Shown here one piece after another: positions 1 through 7,230 of a stretch of DNA of 11,165 nucleotides. Each line of letters opens with the position of its first letter. Positions within the stretch are counted from its first letter, which is position 1. The notes beneath the pieces were generated by a model. That model was not told where the DNA came from. It saw only the letters and a list, made by a program, of their open reading frames with translations, and did no database searches. Location: the NCBI GenBank assembly GCA_903934275.1, contig CAIZNF010000182.1, positions 1 to 11,165 on the forward strand, given 5' to 3'. Source of the DNA: an uncultured Nitrosomonadales bacterium (GTDB taxonomy: Bacteria > Pseudomonadota > Gammaproteobacteria > Burkholderiales > Gallionellaceae). The position numbers and the translations under genes were made by a program.

Positions 1-2
1 GG

Positions 3-62
3 TCATGGCTGGGCGATGCGCCAGGAGAAGAGATCACCGAATTACACAACAAGCTGGAATGA
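3..62 (+). CDS. possible 3' end of an unrecognised gene (partial)
   Basis: Reading frame 3 is open from the window edge and ends at a TGA (60-62). It gives about 19 residues with a plausible acidic, helical C-terminal tail (WLGDAPGEEITELHNKLE). The two other forward frames give less protein-like translations. No family can be named from so short a tail. It would lie tail-to-tail with the integrase that ends at 189. It may belong to the same mobile segment or to the chromosome; sequence to the left of the window is needed to decide. Confidence 0.3.
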   Translation, partial: SWLGDAPGEEITELHNKLE

Positions 63-188
63 ATTGCCGGTGGCGGGTTGCTCTTAGCAGAATTTTTGTG
101 CTACTTGCTCGATCCAGCACTTGGCAACGGAGCACACGCTCCCAAAGTTCATTGCTTTTGTGCCAAGCGGTTTATAGTTCGGCTCTTC

Positions 189-1649
189 CTAAGTCGTGGT
201 CGGCGTGAAAAAGTTTAGCCCATAATCCAACTGGTTTAACAGCGCCGCCTTTTCAACCAATGGGATTTTCGGGACGGTTGATAAATACCCTTTGGCTGCC
301 CCTGTCGCGTTAATTGGGTTAGCACCCTGAGCGTGGTCTGTGATGCAAGTCAAGTTTAACGGCGGTTTTTTGTTTGCGCCGCATGATAGCAACGTATGTC
401 GGAATGCGTGCATTCCTGATAGGCAAGCACCTTGTGTTTCGTCCTTCAATCCAATATCTCGGAACAATTCATAAACCCACTTTTCCGCCCTGCCGCTTGC
501 CCTGCCGCCTGTCACCTTGCCCTTTGATTCCCATTTCGGGAAAATAGTTTTAGCTCCTTCGGATTTTACTCTACATACGTAAGCCAAAAAACCCAGTTCA
601 ATCAGTTTATTATGAATGGGTACTTTTTTTGATTCACCACCTTTTACTGACTTTATGATCCCGTCGCCGCTTTCGGTTTCTTCGGTAATCCACAAGTACC
701 ATACGCCAGAATCTGTATCTAGCAAAATGTCAGTTTGTGGGTTTAGCTGGCAAATTTCATTAACCCTCGCACCTGTAAATAGGCCAATATGGAGTAGCCA
801 AAAAAAATGTGCCTGTGCATAATTTTCTGAAAAGACTTTCATTTCTGCCCCCTCAAAAAGTCGCTTTAGTTCATGCTGCAAAAGTGGGCGCTGTTTATTT
901 TCTGGTTTTATTCGATCGCCCTCATATTTAATGCCCTCCAATGTTAAATTTTGAGGAAAACCCATCGCTTCATACTCTGCTTTCGCGTCGTTCAAAAAAG
1001 AGCGAAGGCCAGCCTTATATGTATCCCTGAAAGTTGCTTTTGAATAACTTGAAAGCGATTTGAAAAAGTTTTTTATATCGAGTTGGCAAAGTTCGTCAAC
1101 TGGCTTGTCTCCAATGCTCTCAAGCAACTTATTTAAGGCTCGCCTCTGCTTTGTGAGCATGTCAGGAGTTTTGTTACGTTCTGGGTCATCCAGAAATTTA
1201 TCAATTGCAGTTTTGAGTGTGAGCTTGGAAGCGATTTTAAGTTGCTTTAACGGGGTCGCTGCCGTGTCCGCGTGAATCCTCCTCTCTTTTGCCAGCGCGG
1301 CTGCTTCTATCGTGGCTCTGATAGCTGAATTTGCCGCGTCTGATTCGTGAGGCTCGGAGTTGATCTTAAATCCATCAGGTAAACCGAGTTCGTCAAATGA
1401 AACTTCAAGAATAAGATCAAAGCCATTAGTTGGTGATTTTTGGTTGGTCATGTCGCGTAAGTTTATGAAAAGCTGCTTTGCTTTAGCCGCTAATGATAGA
1501 GCAATCGGTATTGCGGTGCACCGGTCTTGAGTGGATAGTGCCTTGGTCAGTTCACGTGTGCCGATAGATTTATGTAAATCTTTTGGTACCGCAATGCGAA
1601 ATGAAAAGGAATCGCCCCGGCGTTGCAGGTAGGGTATTTTGCGCGGCAT
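189..1649 (-). CDS. tyrosine recombinase / phage-type integrase with DUF6538-like N-terminus
   Basis: Site-specific recombinase that would cut and rejoin DNA through a phosphotyrosine intermediate, as in integrases of prophages and genomic islands. The N-terminus (residues 1-30 from the ATG at 1649) has the RRGDSFSFRIAVPKDL pattern of the DUF6538 arm-binding region. A SAM-like core-binding domain spans roughly residues 145-230 and the catalytic domain 255-475. The catalytic set appears complete: Arg295 (TGARVNE), His414 and Arg417 (HAFRH), a second His439 (TDHAQG) and the likely nucleophile Tyr455 (KGYLS). The frame extends to a TTG at 1682, but the ATG at 1649 begins the family-like MPRKIPYLQRR and is preferred (486 aa). 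No strong Shine-Dalgarno precedes either start. The gene looks more AT-rich than its neighbours, which fits horizontal transfer. No tRNA or attachment repeat was found beside it, so the element it serves is unknown. Confidence 0.9.
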   Translation of the reverse strand: MPRKIPYLQRRGDSFSFRIAVPKDLHKSIGTRELTKALSTQDRCTAIPIALSLAAKAKQLFINLRDMTNQKSPTNGFDLILEVSFDELGLPDGFKINSEPHESDAANSAIRATIEAAALAKERRIHADTAATPLKQLKIASKLTLKTAIDKFLDDPERNKTPDMLTKQRRALNKLLESIGDKPVDELCQLDIKNFFKSLSSYSKATFRDTYKAGLRSFLNDAKAEYEAMGFPQNLTLEGIKYEGDRIKPENKQRPLLQHELKRLFEGAEMKVFSENYAQAHFFWLLHIGLFTGARVNEICQLNPQTDILLDTDSGVWYLWITEETESGDGIIKSVKGGESKKVPIHNKLIELGFLAYVCRVKSEGAKTIFPKWESKGKVTGGRASGRAEKWVYELFRDIGLKDETQGACLSGMHAFRHTLLSCGANKKPPLNLTCITDHAQGANPINATGAAKGYLSTVPKIPLVEKAALLNQLDYGLNFFTPTTT

Positions 1650-1832
1650 GATGTTCTCGTAGTTGATTGCTTTATGTAGCAATTCTTTGTAGCAAACAGA
1701 AAAAACCTACGAAAAAACTGGTAGTTACAAATAAATCAATGGCTTAAAATGCGCCGCGAAGAATAACCGATTCCTTCTGATACGGCATTTGTGATTAAAT
1801 CGCCCCCTGATTATTTTGGAATACTTTATCTC

Positions 1833-2564
1833 ATGGAAAAGACCCGTCTTTCTAAACGCATGTCAGAACTCGGCCTGTGCTCCCGCCGCGAGGCGGATGT
1901 CTATATCGAAAAAGGTTGGGTGGAGGTTGACGGCGAAATCGTCAGTGAACTGGGCAGTAAAGTCTATCCCACTCAGCAAGTCATCTTGCGCCGTGCCGCG
2001 CAGAACACCCAACAGCAGCGCGTGACCATTCTGCTCAACAAACCCATCGGCTTCGTGTCAGGACAAGCAGAGCACGATCACAAGCCTGCCGTTACCTTGA
2101 TCGACGGCGCGACACACTGGGCGGAAGATCAGTCGCCGCTACGCTTTCATCGCAGCCAGTTGCTCGGCCTCGCCCCGGCAGGTCGTCTGGATATTGATTC
2201 GCAAGGTTTACTGGTTCTCACTCAGGATGGCCGTATCGCCAAACATCTAATCGGCGAGGACTCCAAAGTTGACAAGGAATATCTGGTGCGCGTGCAGGGT
2301 GCATTGAAGGACAGCGGACTGGCTTTGCTTAACCAGGGTCTCAAACTGGATGGGGAATATCTTAAACCCGCCAAGGTGACTTGGCAGAACGAAGATCAGC
2401 TACGCTTTGTGCTGCACGAGGGCAAGAAACGCCAAATCCGCCGTATGTGCGATCTGGTCGAACTGAAGGTGACCGGACTGAAACGTATCCGCATCGGCAA
2501 GGTCAAGCTGGGCAATCTGCCGGTCGGGCAATGGCGCTATCTGGGCGAAAACGAGCAGCTTTGA
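1833..2564 (+). CDS. rRNA pseudouridine synthase, RsuA/RluB/RluF family
   Basis: Converts a specific uridine in ribosomal RNA to pseudouridine; cytoplasmic. Residues 3-50 form an S4 RNA-binding domain (RLSKRMSELGLCSRREAD). Residues 63-235 form the synthase domain. The catalytic Asp is Asp120 in GRLDIDSQGLLVLTQDG, the family's motif II, and KKRQIRRMC near residue 200 is the other family signature. The protein ends with the usual LPVGQWRYL. An in-frame GTG at 1791 would add 14 unrelated residues; the ATG at 1833 starts right before the S4 domain and gives 243 aa. The motif GRLDxDSQGL and the KEYLV segment resemble RluF (23S U2604) more than RsuA, but the exact target cannot be assigned by eye. 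It is a single-gene unit, convergent with the EAL gene downstream and divergent from the integrase upstream. Confidence 0.92.
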   Translation: MEKTRLSKRMSELGLCSRREADVYIEKGWVEVDGEIVSELGSKVYPTQQVILRRAAQNTQQQRVTILLNKPIGFVSGQAEHDHKPAVTLIDGATHWAEDQSPLRFHRSQLLGLAPAGRLDIDSQGLLVLTQDGRIAKHLIGEDSKVDKEYLVRVQGALKDSGLALLNQGLKLDGEYLKPAKVTWQNEDQLRFVLHEGKKRQIRRMCDLVELKVTGLKRIRIGKVKLGNLPVGQWRYLGENEQL

Positions 2565-2586
2565 ACCCAAATAGTCGTTAAAAAAC

Positions 2587-2700
2587 CACCACCAGAAAAA
2601 CATGAAATAAAACAATTAGTTGAATCAATGACTCACTTGTCGGGTATTTATTGGCGACATGGAGTCATTTGAATTTTTCGTGTTTTTCGCGGACAACTGG
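2587..2700. repeat. MITE-like palindromic repeat, copy A
   Basis: A degenerate inverted-repeat element fills the gap between the two convergent genes. The left end reads CCAGAAAAACATGAAAT (from about 2592). The right end (2675-2694), read on the minus strand, gives CGCGAAAAACACGAAAAA. The interior shares GACTCA, GGGTAT, ATGGAGTC and TTTTTCGTGTTTT, in the same order and spacing, with the copy at 5411-5530. On the minus strand its outer boundary is CCAGTTGTCCGC (2689-2700), the same boundary seen at 5549-5560. It has no coding capacity. The A/T-rich arms could also act as a terminator for both flanking genes. Confidence 0.7.
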
Positions 2701-2715
2701 GTTTTTCGGATTAAA

Positions 2716-3909
2716 TCAGTTTTTTGCGTAACGCAACGCCAAATCTTTTAGCGCGGCAGGTCTACCATAATGCCAGCCTTGTCCGAAGTCGCACTTCAAT
2801 TCCATAAGCTTGCCGCCAACGTCTTCGGTTTCGATCCCTTCCGCAACCACATTCATGCCGAGTGAATGCGCAAGCTTGATAGAGGATTGCACGATTTGCA
2901 AACTCTGCGCCGATTCGAGCATCGGCGCAATAAACGCACGGTCAAGTTTAAGTGTTTTGATCGGGTAGCGCTGCAAGTGATCCAGCCCGGAGTGACCCGT
3001 ACCATAATCATCCAGCGCGATGCTGCTACCCAATTCAATCAGCCTGTTCAGAATACGCAATGCAATTTCAGGGTGCTCGACCATGACTGTTTCAGTGAGC
3101 TCCAGCTTCAGTTCCGTTGTCGGCATATTGTGGCGCGCGATGATCACCCGCATATCATCCACCACGGATTCACAGATTAATTGGCTCGGCGACAGGTTGA
3201 CGCTGACAAAGGGGGACCCATAGCGGGTATATTGCCTTAGTATCGGCCAGTCTCGGCAGGCGCGTTCAAGCGTCCATAATCCGAGATCGCGTATCAGGCC
3301 GGTTTGTTCGGCAAGCCAGAGAAAGTCCATCGGCGGGATCACGCCCTCCGTAGGATGATGCCAGCGGATCAGCGCCTCGAATCCGGCAATGTGGCCATCG
3401 GCCAAATTGCAGATCGGCTGATAGTAAAGCTGAAACTCTTCGTGCGTTAACGCGCGCGAGATTCCGTGGGCAAGCGACAGTTTTTGCGTTGCCTCGCCCT
3501 TCAGCGCACTGCGACGATCGGATTGCTCCTGTTCGGCATCCGTGCTTATTGCAGACTTGACAGTATTTCCCTGTTTGCCACGGAAGCGCTCCAGAATAAC
3601 CAGTAGCAGATGACGCAAAATCGGGTCGCTTTTTTCCAGCAGATTCTCCACCAATTTTCGCCTGACAGGGATGAGAACCGTTTTCTCGGTAGCCCTGACT
3701 GTCGCGGTGCGGGGCTGTTGGTCAATCAGCGCGATCTCGCCGAACATCTCATCCTTGCCCATCGAACTGACGCACTGCTCCACACCCTGGATAACTGCAA
3801 AAATTTCGACAGTGCCCCTCTCGATAAGATAGGCACAATCACCGGTGTCGCCAATCTTGAATATCTGTTCTCCGGCGGCAAAAACTTCGCGATCCAATTC
3901 GTCAAACAT
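2716..3909 (-). CDS. cyclic-nucleotide-binding domain / EAL fusion, predicted c-di-GMP phosphodiesterase
   Basis: Predicted cytoplasmic enzyme that hydrolyses cyclic di-GMP under control of a bound cyclic nucleotide. Residues 8-110 are a CAP/Crp-type cNMP-binding domain. Its phosphate-binding cassette is intact (FGEIALIDQQPRTATV, residues 56-71), with the Glu58 and Arg67 expected to hold the ribose phosphate. A linker (112-143) leads to an EAL domain (about 144-397). Its metal and catalytic residues look complete: FEALIRW (Glu178), NLSPSQL, LELTET, DDYGTGHSGL, LKLDR, VVAEGIET and GQGWHYGRP. There is no GGDEF domain. The frame is open to an ATG at 3948, but the ATG at 3909 has a strong GGGAGG seven bases upstream and starts at the domain, giving 397 aa. 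A cNMP-EAL precedent is Bdellovibrio Bd1971, a cAMP-sensing phosphodiesterase. It lies 174 bp downstream of corC on the same strand, probably separately transcribed. Confidence 0.92.
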   Translation of the reverse strand: MFDELDREVFAAGEQIFKIGDTGDCAYLIERGTVEIFAVIQGVEQCVSSMGKDEMFGEIALIDQQPRTATVRATEKTVLIPVRRKLVENLLEKSDPILRHLLLVILERFRGKQGNTVKSAISTDAEQEQSDRRSALKGEATQKLSLAHGISRALTHEEFQLYYQPICNLADGHIAGFEALIRWHHPTEGVIPPMDFLWLAEQTGLIRDLGLWTLERACRDWPILRQYTRYGSPFVSVNLSPSQLICESVVDDMRVIIARHNMPTTELKLELTETVMVEHPEIALRILNRLIELGSSIALDDYGTGHSGLDHLQRYPIKTLKLDRAFIAPMLESAQSLQIVQSSIKLAHSLGMNVVAEGIETEDVGGKLMELKCDFGQGWHYGRPAALKDLALRYAKN

Positions 3910-3915
3910 ATAAAT

Positions 3916-3921
3916 CCTCCC
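3916..3921 (-). promoter_or_regulatory. ribosome binding site deciding the EAL gene start
   Basis: On the minus strand GGGAGG sits seven bases before the ATG at 3909. The upstream in-frame ATGs at 3948 and 3939 have no comparable site, so translation very likely starts at 3909. Confidence 0.75.
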
Positions 3922-3985
3922 AATCAGGATTGAACCCATAGTGTCCATCAGCCCAAAACCACGTTATTCATGCCCTTCGACAAAT

Positions 3986-4015
3986 TCAAAGCAAGCTGAC
4001 TCAAAGCAAGCTGAC
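3986..4015. repeat. tandem duplication of a 15-bp unit
   Basis: TCAAAGCAAGCTGAC is repeated twice without interruption (3986-4000 and 4001-4015), followed by TCA, the first bases of a third unit. It lies in the gap between corC and the EAL gene, in the likely 5' region of the latter. The exactness of the copies suggests a recent slippage event. Confidence 0.85.
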
Positions 4016-4083
4016 TCACGGTCAAGCGGTAATCCAGTATGTTTTTGGCAATCCAACTTTTAAAGCCGGGTTATCGGGGGGTG

Positions 4084-4926
4084 TTACAAGTTCTTTGTTA
4101 CAGGTATTTTACGCTCCACCAACAATGAATACAGCCTGCGGCTATCCGCCCGCAGCACGGTGAAAGTTAATTCACCGAAGTGGATATGGTCGCCGCGATT
4201 GGGGAGTTGACCGGCAGCTTTTAACACGAGACCTCCCACCGTGTCATATTCTTCGTCGCTGAATTCCGTGCCAAGCGCCCCGTTGAAATCGGCAATTTCG
4301 GTATCGGCTTTGACACGGTATAACCCCGCACCATCGGGGATGATATTGTCTTCGTTCTCGTCGAAATCGTATTCATCTTCTATGTCGCCGACAATCTGCT
4401 CCAGCACATCTTCAATCGTCACCATACCGGATACGCCACCGTATTCATCCGCCACCAGCGCGATGTGATTGCGGTTGCTGCGAAAATCGCGCAGCAGCAC
4501 GTTAAGCCGCTTGGCCTCAGGCACGAATATCGCCGGGCGCAACATGTCGCGCACGTCGAATTCTTCGCCCGCGTAGTAGCGTAGCAGGTCTTTCGCCAGC
4601 AGGATGCCGATGATATTGTCCTTGTCGCCGTCGATCACGGGAAAACGCGAGTGGGCCGTCTCGATGACAAAGGGGATGAATTTTTCCGGAGGTTCGCTGA
4701 TATCAATGACATCTATTTGCGCGCGCGGGATCATGATTTCTCGCACTTGGCGTTCGGATACTTGCAGCACGCCCTCCATCATGGACAACGCGTCGGCATC
4801 CAGCAGATTGCGTTCGTAGGCTGAATGCAGCAATTGCACCAGTTGTTCACGGTCTTCCGGCTCACGCAGCAGAAACGCGGAAAGGCGTTCCAACAGGCTG
4901 GGTTTACTACTTTCTGTTTCGTCCAT
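4084..4926 (-). CDS. corC: CorC/YbeX family CBS-domain protein
   Basis: Cytosolic CBS-pair protein of the CorC/HlyC family, linked to magnesium and cobalt resistance and, in enterobacteria, to ribosome function together with YbeY. After a short N-terminal helix region it has two CBS domains (about residues 62-120 and 128-185; MIPRAQIDVID, FPVIDGDKDNIIGIL, GVSGMVTIEDVLEQIVGDI). A C-terminal CorC_HlyC domain follows (about 195-275; EYDTVGGLVLKAAGQLP). The acidic stretch DIEDEYDFDENED between them is typical of the family. No DUF21 membrane domain is present. The length of 280 aa fits YbeX rather than the longer membrane-anchored CNNM-like relatives. Its ATG overlaps the end of ybeY by 20 bp, so the two are translationally coupled in one operon. 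The lnt gene that often follows corC in Proteobacteria is not found here. Confidence 0.95.
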   Translation of the reverse strand: MDETESSKPSLLERLSAFLLREPEDREQLVQLLHSAYERNLLDADALSMMEGVLQVSERQVREIMIPRAQIDVIDISEPPEKFIPFVIETAHSRFPVIDGDKDNIIGILLAKDLLRYYAGEEFDVRDMLRPAIFVPEAKRLNVLLRDFRSNRNHIALVADEYGGVSGMVTIEDVLEQIVGDIEDEYDFDENEDNIIPDGAGLYRVKADTEIADFNGALGTEFSDEEYDTVGGLVLKAAGQLPNRGDHIHFGELTFTVLRADSRRLYSLLVERKIPVTKNL

Positions 4927-5386
4927 TTTTGGTGCTTATTGCCTGATAAGGGTCGGAGTAGCGCAATTTTAACATCAGCGCGGTTTCAAGTGCTTCCATC
5001 TCCGTGGCATCGGTATCGATTTCGTGGTCGTAACCCTGCAAATGTAGTGTAGCGTGGATGGTGAGATGCGCGTAGTGCGCCAACAAATCCTTGTGTTGCG
5101 CGGCGGCTTCCTGCTCCGCCACAGGTGCGCAGACCACCACGTCGCCACAATAGACATCGGCCCTGTCATATACAAAGGTCAGCACATTGGTGGCGTAATC
5201 CTTGTTGCGGTATTTCTTGTTGAGCCCACGCCCCTCTGCCTCATCCACGATGCGCAATGTCATGCACACATCGCGTTGCAACGCATGCTTGACCCAGCGG
5301 CGCAGCTGTACGCGGGTCGGTAGATTTGGCGCAGAACTGGCGTATTGCACGGACAGGGAAAGTTTATGGGCAGGTAGTTTGTTCAT
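4907..5386 (-). CDS. ybeY: YbeY endoribonuclease / rRNA maturation factor
   Basis: Metal-dependent single-strand endoribonuclease that acts in 16S rRNA 3'-end maturation and late 70S ribosome quality control. The zinc-binding signature lies at residues 111-121 (HATLHLQGYDH), giving ligands His111, His115 and His121. The Gly that usually follows the first His is Ala here. The upstream NKKYRNKDYATNVLTF segment (56-71) is the conserved substrate-side motif. The length of 159 aa is normal. The start at 5386 has AGGA eight bases upstream on the minus strand; that AGGA lies in the boundary of an adjacent repeat element. It overlaps corC by 20 bp. The usual partner gene ybeZ/phoH is not upstream; miaB is, after a repeat-filled gap. 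Confidence 0.95.
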   Translation of the reverse strand: MNKLPAHKLSLSVQYASSAPNLPTRVQLRRWVKHALQRDVCMTLRIVDEAEGRGLNKKYRNKDYATNVLTFVYDRADVYCGDVVVCAPVAEQEAAAQHKDLLAHYAHLTIHATLHLQGYDHEIDTDATEMEALETALMLKLRYSDPYQAISTKNGRNRK

Positions 5387-5410
5387 CGCTTGATCCTACA
5401 AACGGCAATT

Positions 5411-5530
5411 CGTCCACGAAAAACACGAAAGGCACGAAATAAAATAAGAAGCTGCGTTGGCTCGGCGACTCAACCATTGGGTATCAATTCGTAGCATGGA
5501 GTCCATTGAGTTTTTCGTGTTTTCGTTAAC
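5411..5530. repeat. MITE-like palindromic repeat, copy B
   Basis: The left arm CGTCCACGAAAAACACGAAA and the right arm (TTTTTCGTGTTTTCG, about 5511-5525) are inverted copies of each other. The interior matches copy A at 2587-2700 in order and spacing (GAAATAAAA, GACTCA, GGGTAT, ATGGAGTC, TTTTTCGTGTTTT). The copies have diverged by many substitutions and small indels, so the spread is not recent. No transposase is encoded, so it would depend on proteins encoded elsewhere. Confidence 0.75.
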
Positions 5531-5554
5531 CAATGACCCTACAAAAAGCAGTTG

Positions 5555-5682
5555 TCCGCAGATTACGCAGATTTTCGCAGATTAAACAAAGAATTGCCCA
5601 GTTCAGCGTCCTCACCTTTTGGGTGATACTGTAATCATTGATAACTGCATAAAAATCTGCGTTAATCTGCGTAATCTGCGGA
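5555..5682. repeat. 128-bp element with 29-bp inverted repeats
   Basis: The left arm (5555-5583) and right arm (5654-5682) are reverse complements over 29 bases with only two adjacent mismatches (TT against AA). Each arm is itself built of a repeated GCAGATT-type unit (TCCGCAGATTACGCAGATT, then CGCAGATT). The 70-bp centre has no evident coding content. Sequences of this kind are widespread as dispersed intergenic repeats in environmental proteobacteria. The long stem could act on any transcript crossing from miaB into ybeY. Confidence 0.85.
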
Positions 5683-5779
5683 TTGAACTGCCGTTTCTAG
5701 GATGACTTAACGCATGTTTCATCGCGCTTAGTCAGATAGCTAGTTAGTTCATCAGGACAGCGGCTTTCTCTGAATTGAT

Positions 5780-7114
5780 TCAAATCGAATCTGATACTAA
5801 CTCACCGCGCAAAGTGTGACGCACCACTTTGATAATTTTTACATTGGCAAAGCGGCCTGCTATGTCCACCGAGCCGGGGAAATTTACCACGCGATTATTG
5901 TCGGTGCGCCCGGCCAATTCCTGCGCATCTTTTTTCGACACACCTTCCACCAGCACGCGCTGCACTGTGCCGAGCATCGACTGCGCAACATCCATTTCCT
6001 GTTCCATGATGCGATCTTGCAGTCGCTTCAAACGCGCCGCTTTTATTTCGAGCGGCGTGTCATCATGTATTTCTGCTGCGGGCGTGCCGGGGCGCGGGCT
6101 ATACAAATAACTGAAGCTGTTATCGAAGCCGATATCGTTGATTAACTTCATGGTGGCCTCGAAGTCCTGCTCTGTTTCGCCGGGAAAGCCGACGATGAAA
6201 TCTGAAGTAATGCAAATATCGGGGCGCACCGCGCGCAACTGGCGAATAATCGACTTATATTCGAGCGCGGTGTGACCGCGCTTCATCGCCGCCAAAACCC
6301 TGTCCGATCCGGATTGAACCGGTAAATGCAAATGGCTGACCAGCTTTGGTTCGGTCGCGTACACGTTGATCAGGCGTGGTGTCATTTCCTTGGGGTGCGA
6401 GGTAGTGTAGCGCAGGCGCTCCACGCCTTCCAGCATGGCTATGACCTGAAGCAGCAAAGCAAGGTCTGCCGTATCGCCATCATCCATCACGCCACAGTAG
6501 GCATTTACATTTTGCCCGATCAAGGTAATTTCCGCCACACCCTGAGCGACTAGTTCCCGCACGTCGTGCAGTACATCGGCAAGCGGGCGCGACACCTCTT
6601 CGCCGCGCGTATAGGGCACCACGCAATACGTACAGTATTTGCTGCAACCCTCCATGATGGAAACGAAAGCCGTGCCGGAGGTCGTCTGCGGTGCAGGCAA
6701 ATAATCAAATTTCTCGATCTCGGGAAAGCTTATGTCCACTTGCGGGCGACCGGTATCCCGGCGAGCCTGGATAAGCTGCGGCAAGCGATGCAAGGTCTGC
6801 GGGCCGAACACGATGTCCACATAGGGTGCGCGCCGCACGATCATCATACCTTCCTGGCTAGCCACACAGCCACCCACACCGATCAGTAAATCCGGTTTGG
6901 ACAGTTTGAGCAGGCGCACGCGCCCCAGATCAGAGAACACTTTTTCCTCTGCCTTCTCGCGAATCGAACATGTGTTGAACAGGATGACATCGGCCTCTTC
7001 AGGATTGTCTGTATGCTCCATGCCCGCGCAAGCGCGCAGCACATCCGCCATCTTGCCCGAGTCGTACTCGTTCATCTGGCAACCGTAGGTCTTGATATAA
7101 AATTTCTTTTGCAT
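5780..7114 (-). CDS. miaB: MiaB, tRNA-2-methylthio-N6-isopentenyladenosine synthase
   Basis: Radical SAM methylthiotransferase that adds a methylthio group to i6A37 of tRNAs reading UNN codons. The N-terminal domain has the three cysteines for the auxiliary 4Fe-4S cluster: Cys12 (TYGCQMN), Cys49 ([12 protein letters not shown]) and Cys83 (GGCVASQEG). The radical SAM motif CxxxCxxC is at Cys157, Cys161 and Cys164 ([10 protein letters not shown]). A TRAM RNA-binding domain ends the protein (about 375-440). The frame reaches a TTG at 7153, but the ATG at 7114 begins the family-typical [15 protein letters not shown] and is preferred, giving 444 aa with all signature positions in place. It lies upstream of ybeY and corC on the same strand but is separated from them by 393 bp of repeats. 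It is divergent from the small membrane-peptide gene. Confidence 0.96.
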   Translation of the reverse strand: MQKKFYIKTYGCQMNEYDSGKMADVLRACAGMEHTDNPEEADVILFNTCSIREKAEEKVFSDLGRVRLLKLSKPDLLIGVGGCVASQEGMMIVRRAPYVDIVFGPQTLHRLPQLIQARRDTGRPQVDISFPEIEKFDYLPAPQTTSGTAFVSIMEGCSKYCTYCVVPYTRGEEVSRPLADVLHDVRELVAQGVAEITLIGQNVNAYCGVMDDGDTADLALLLQVIAMLEGVERLRYTTSHPKEMTPRLINVYATEPKLVSHLHLPVQSGSDRVLAAMKRGHTALEYKSIIRQLRAVRPDICITSDFIVGFPGETEQDFEATMKLINDIGFDNSFSYLYSPRPGTPAAEIHDDTPLEIKAARLKRLQDRIMEQEMDVAQSMLGTVQRVLVEGVSKKDAQELAGRTDNNRVVNFPGSVDIAGRFANVKIIKVVRHTLRGELVSDSI

Positions 7115-7160
7115 ATCGGGCCTATCAAAAATATGCGTCAAAAAAAGTGACAAAAAAAAC

Positions 7161-7187
7161 TTGCCCGCAAAAAAATTGTGTTACGAT
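7161..7187 (+). promoter_or_regulatory. possible sigma70-type promoter of the 32-aa peptide gene
   Basis: TTGCCC (7161-7166) and TACGAT (7182-7187) resemble -35 and -10 boxes, but the spacer is only 15 bp, which is short. A start near 7194 would give a leader of about 50 bases ending in the strong ribosome binding site at 7231. The A-tract between miaB and this gene could serve both divergent promoters. Confidence 0.35.
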
Positions 7188-7230
7188 TCGTCCCACTTGA
7201 GCTTGTTGTTTGGTTCAACCCAGTTCTCTC

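Larger units (their letters stand above)
5387..5779. other. 393-bp repeat-rich gap where phoH/ybeZ usually lies
   Basis: No convincing coding frame is present in either direction. The gap holds a MITE-like element (5411-5530) and a second palindromic element (5555-5682). These are bounded by three versions of one motif, roughly CCTAnAAAnnGCArTT: forward at 5394-5410, forward at 5538-5554 and reversed at about 5684-5702. The remaining 77 bp next to miaB show nothing recognisable. In most Proteobacteria phoH/ybeZ separates miaB from ybeY. Confidence 0.8.

Noticed and set aside
5..208. A 67-residue forward frame at the left edge
   Set aside because: Its translation is rich in Arg, Ser and Cys without any motif, it has no ribosome binding site, and it overlaps the end of the integrase.
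1683..1832. tRNA or tRNA 3'-end fragment as an attachment site for the integrase
   Set aside because: No T-loop sequence, acceptor stem or CCA end could be built from this stretch on either strand.
3610..3933. A 107-residue forward frame opposite the EAL gene
   Set aside because: It lies wholly over a strong coding region with recognisable cNMP motifs and has no ribosome binding site of note.
5555..5682. Possible CRISPR array from repeated GCAGATT units
   Set aside because: The units are 8-10 bases long and directly adjacent, with no spacer-sized unique sequence; the arms are inverted, not a direct-repeat array.
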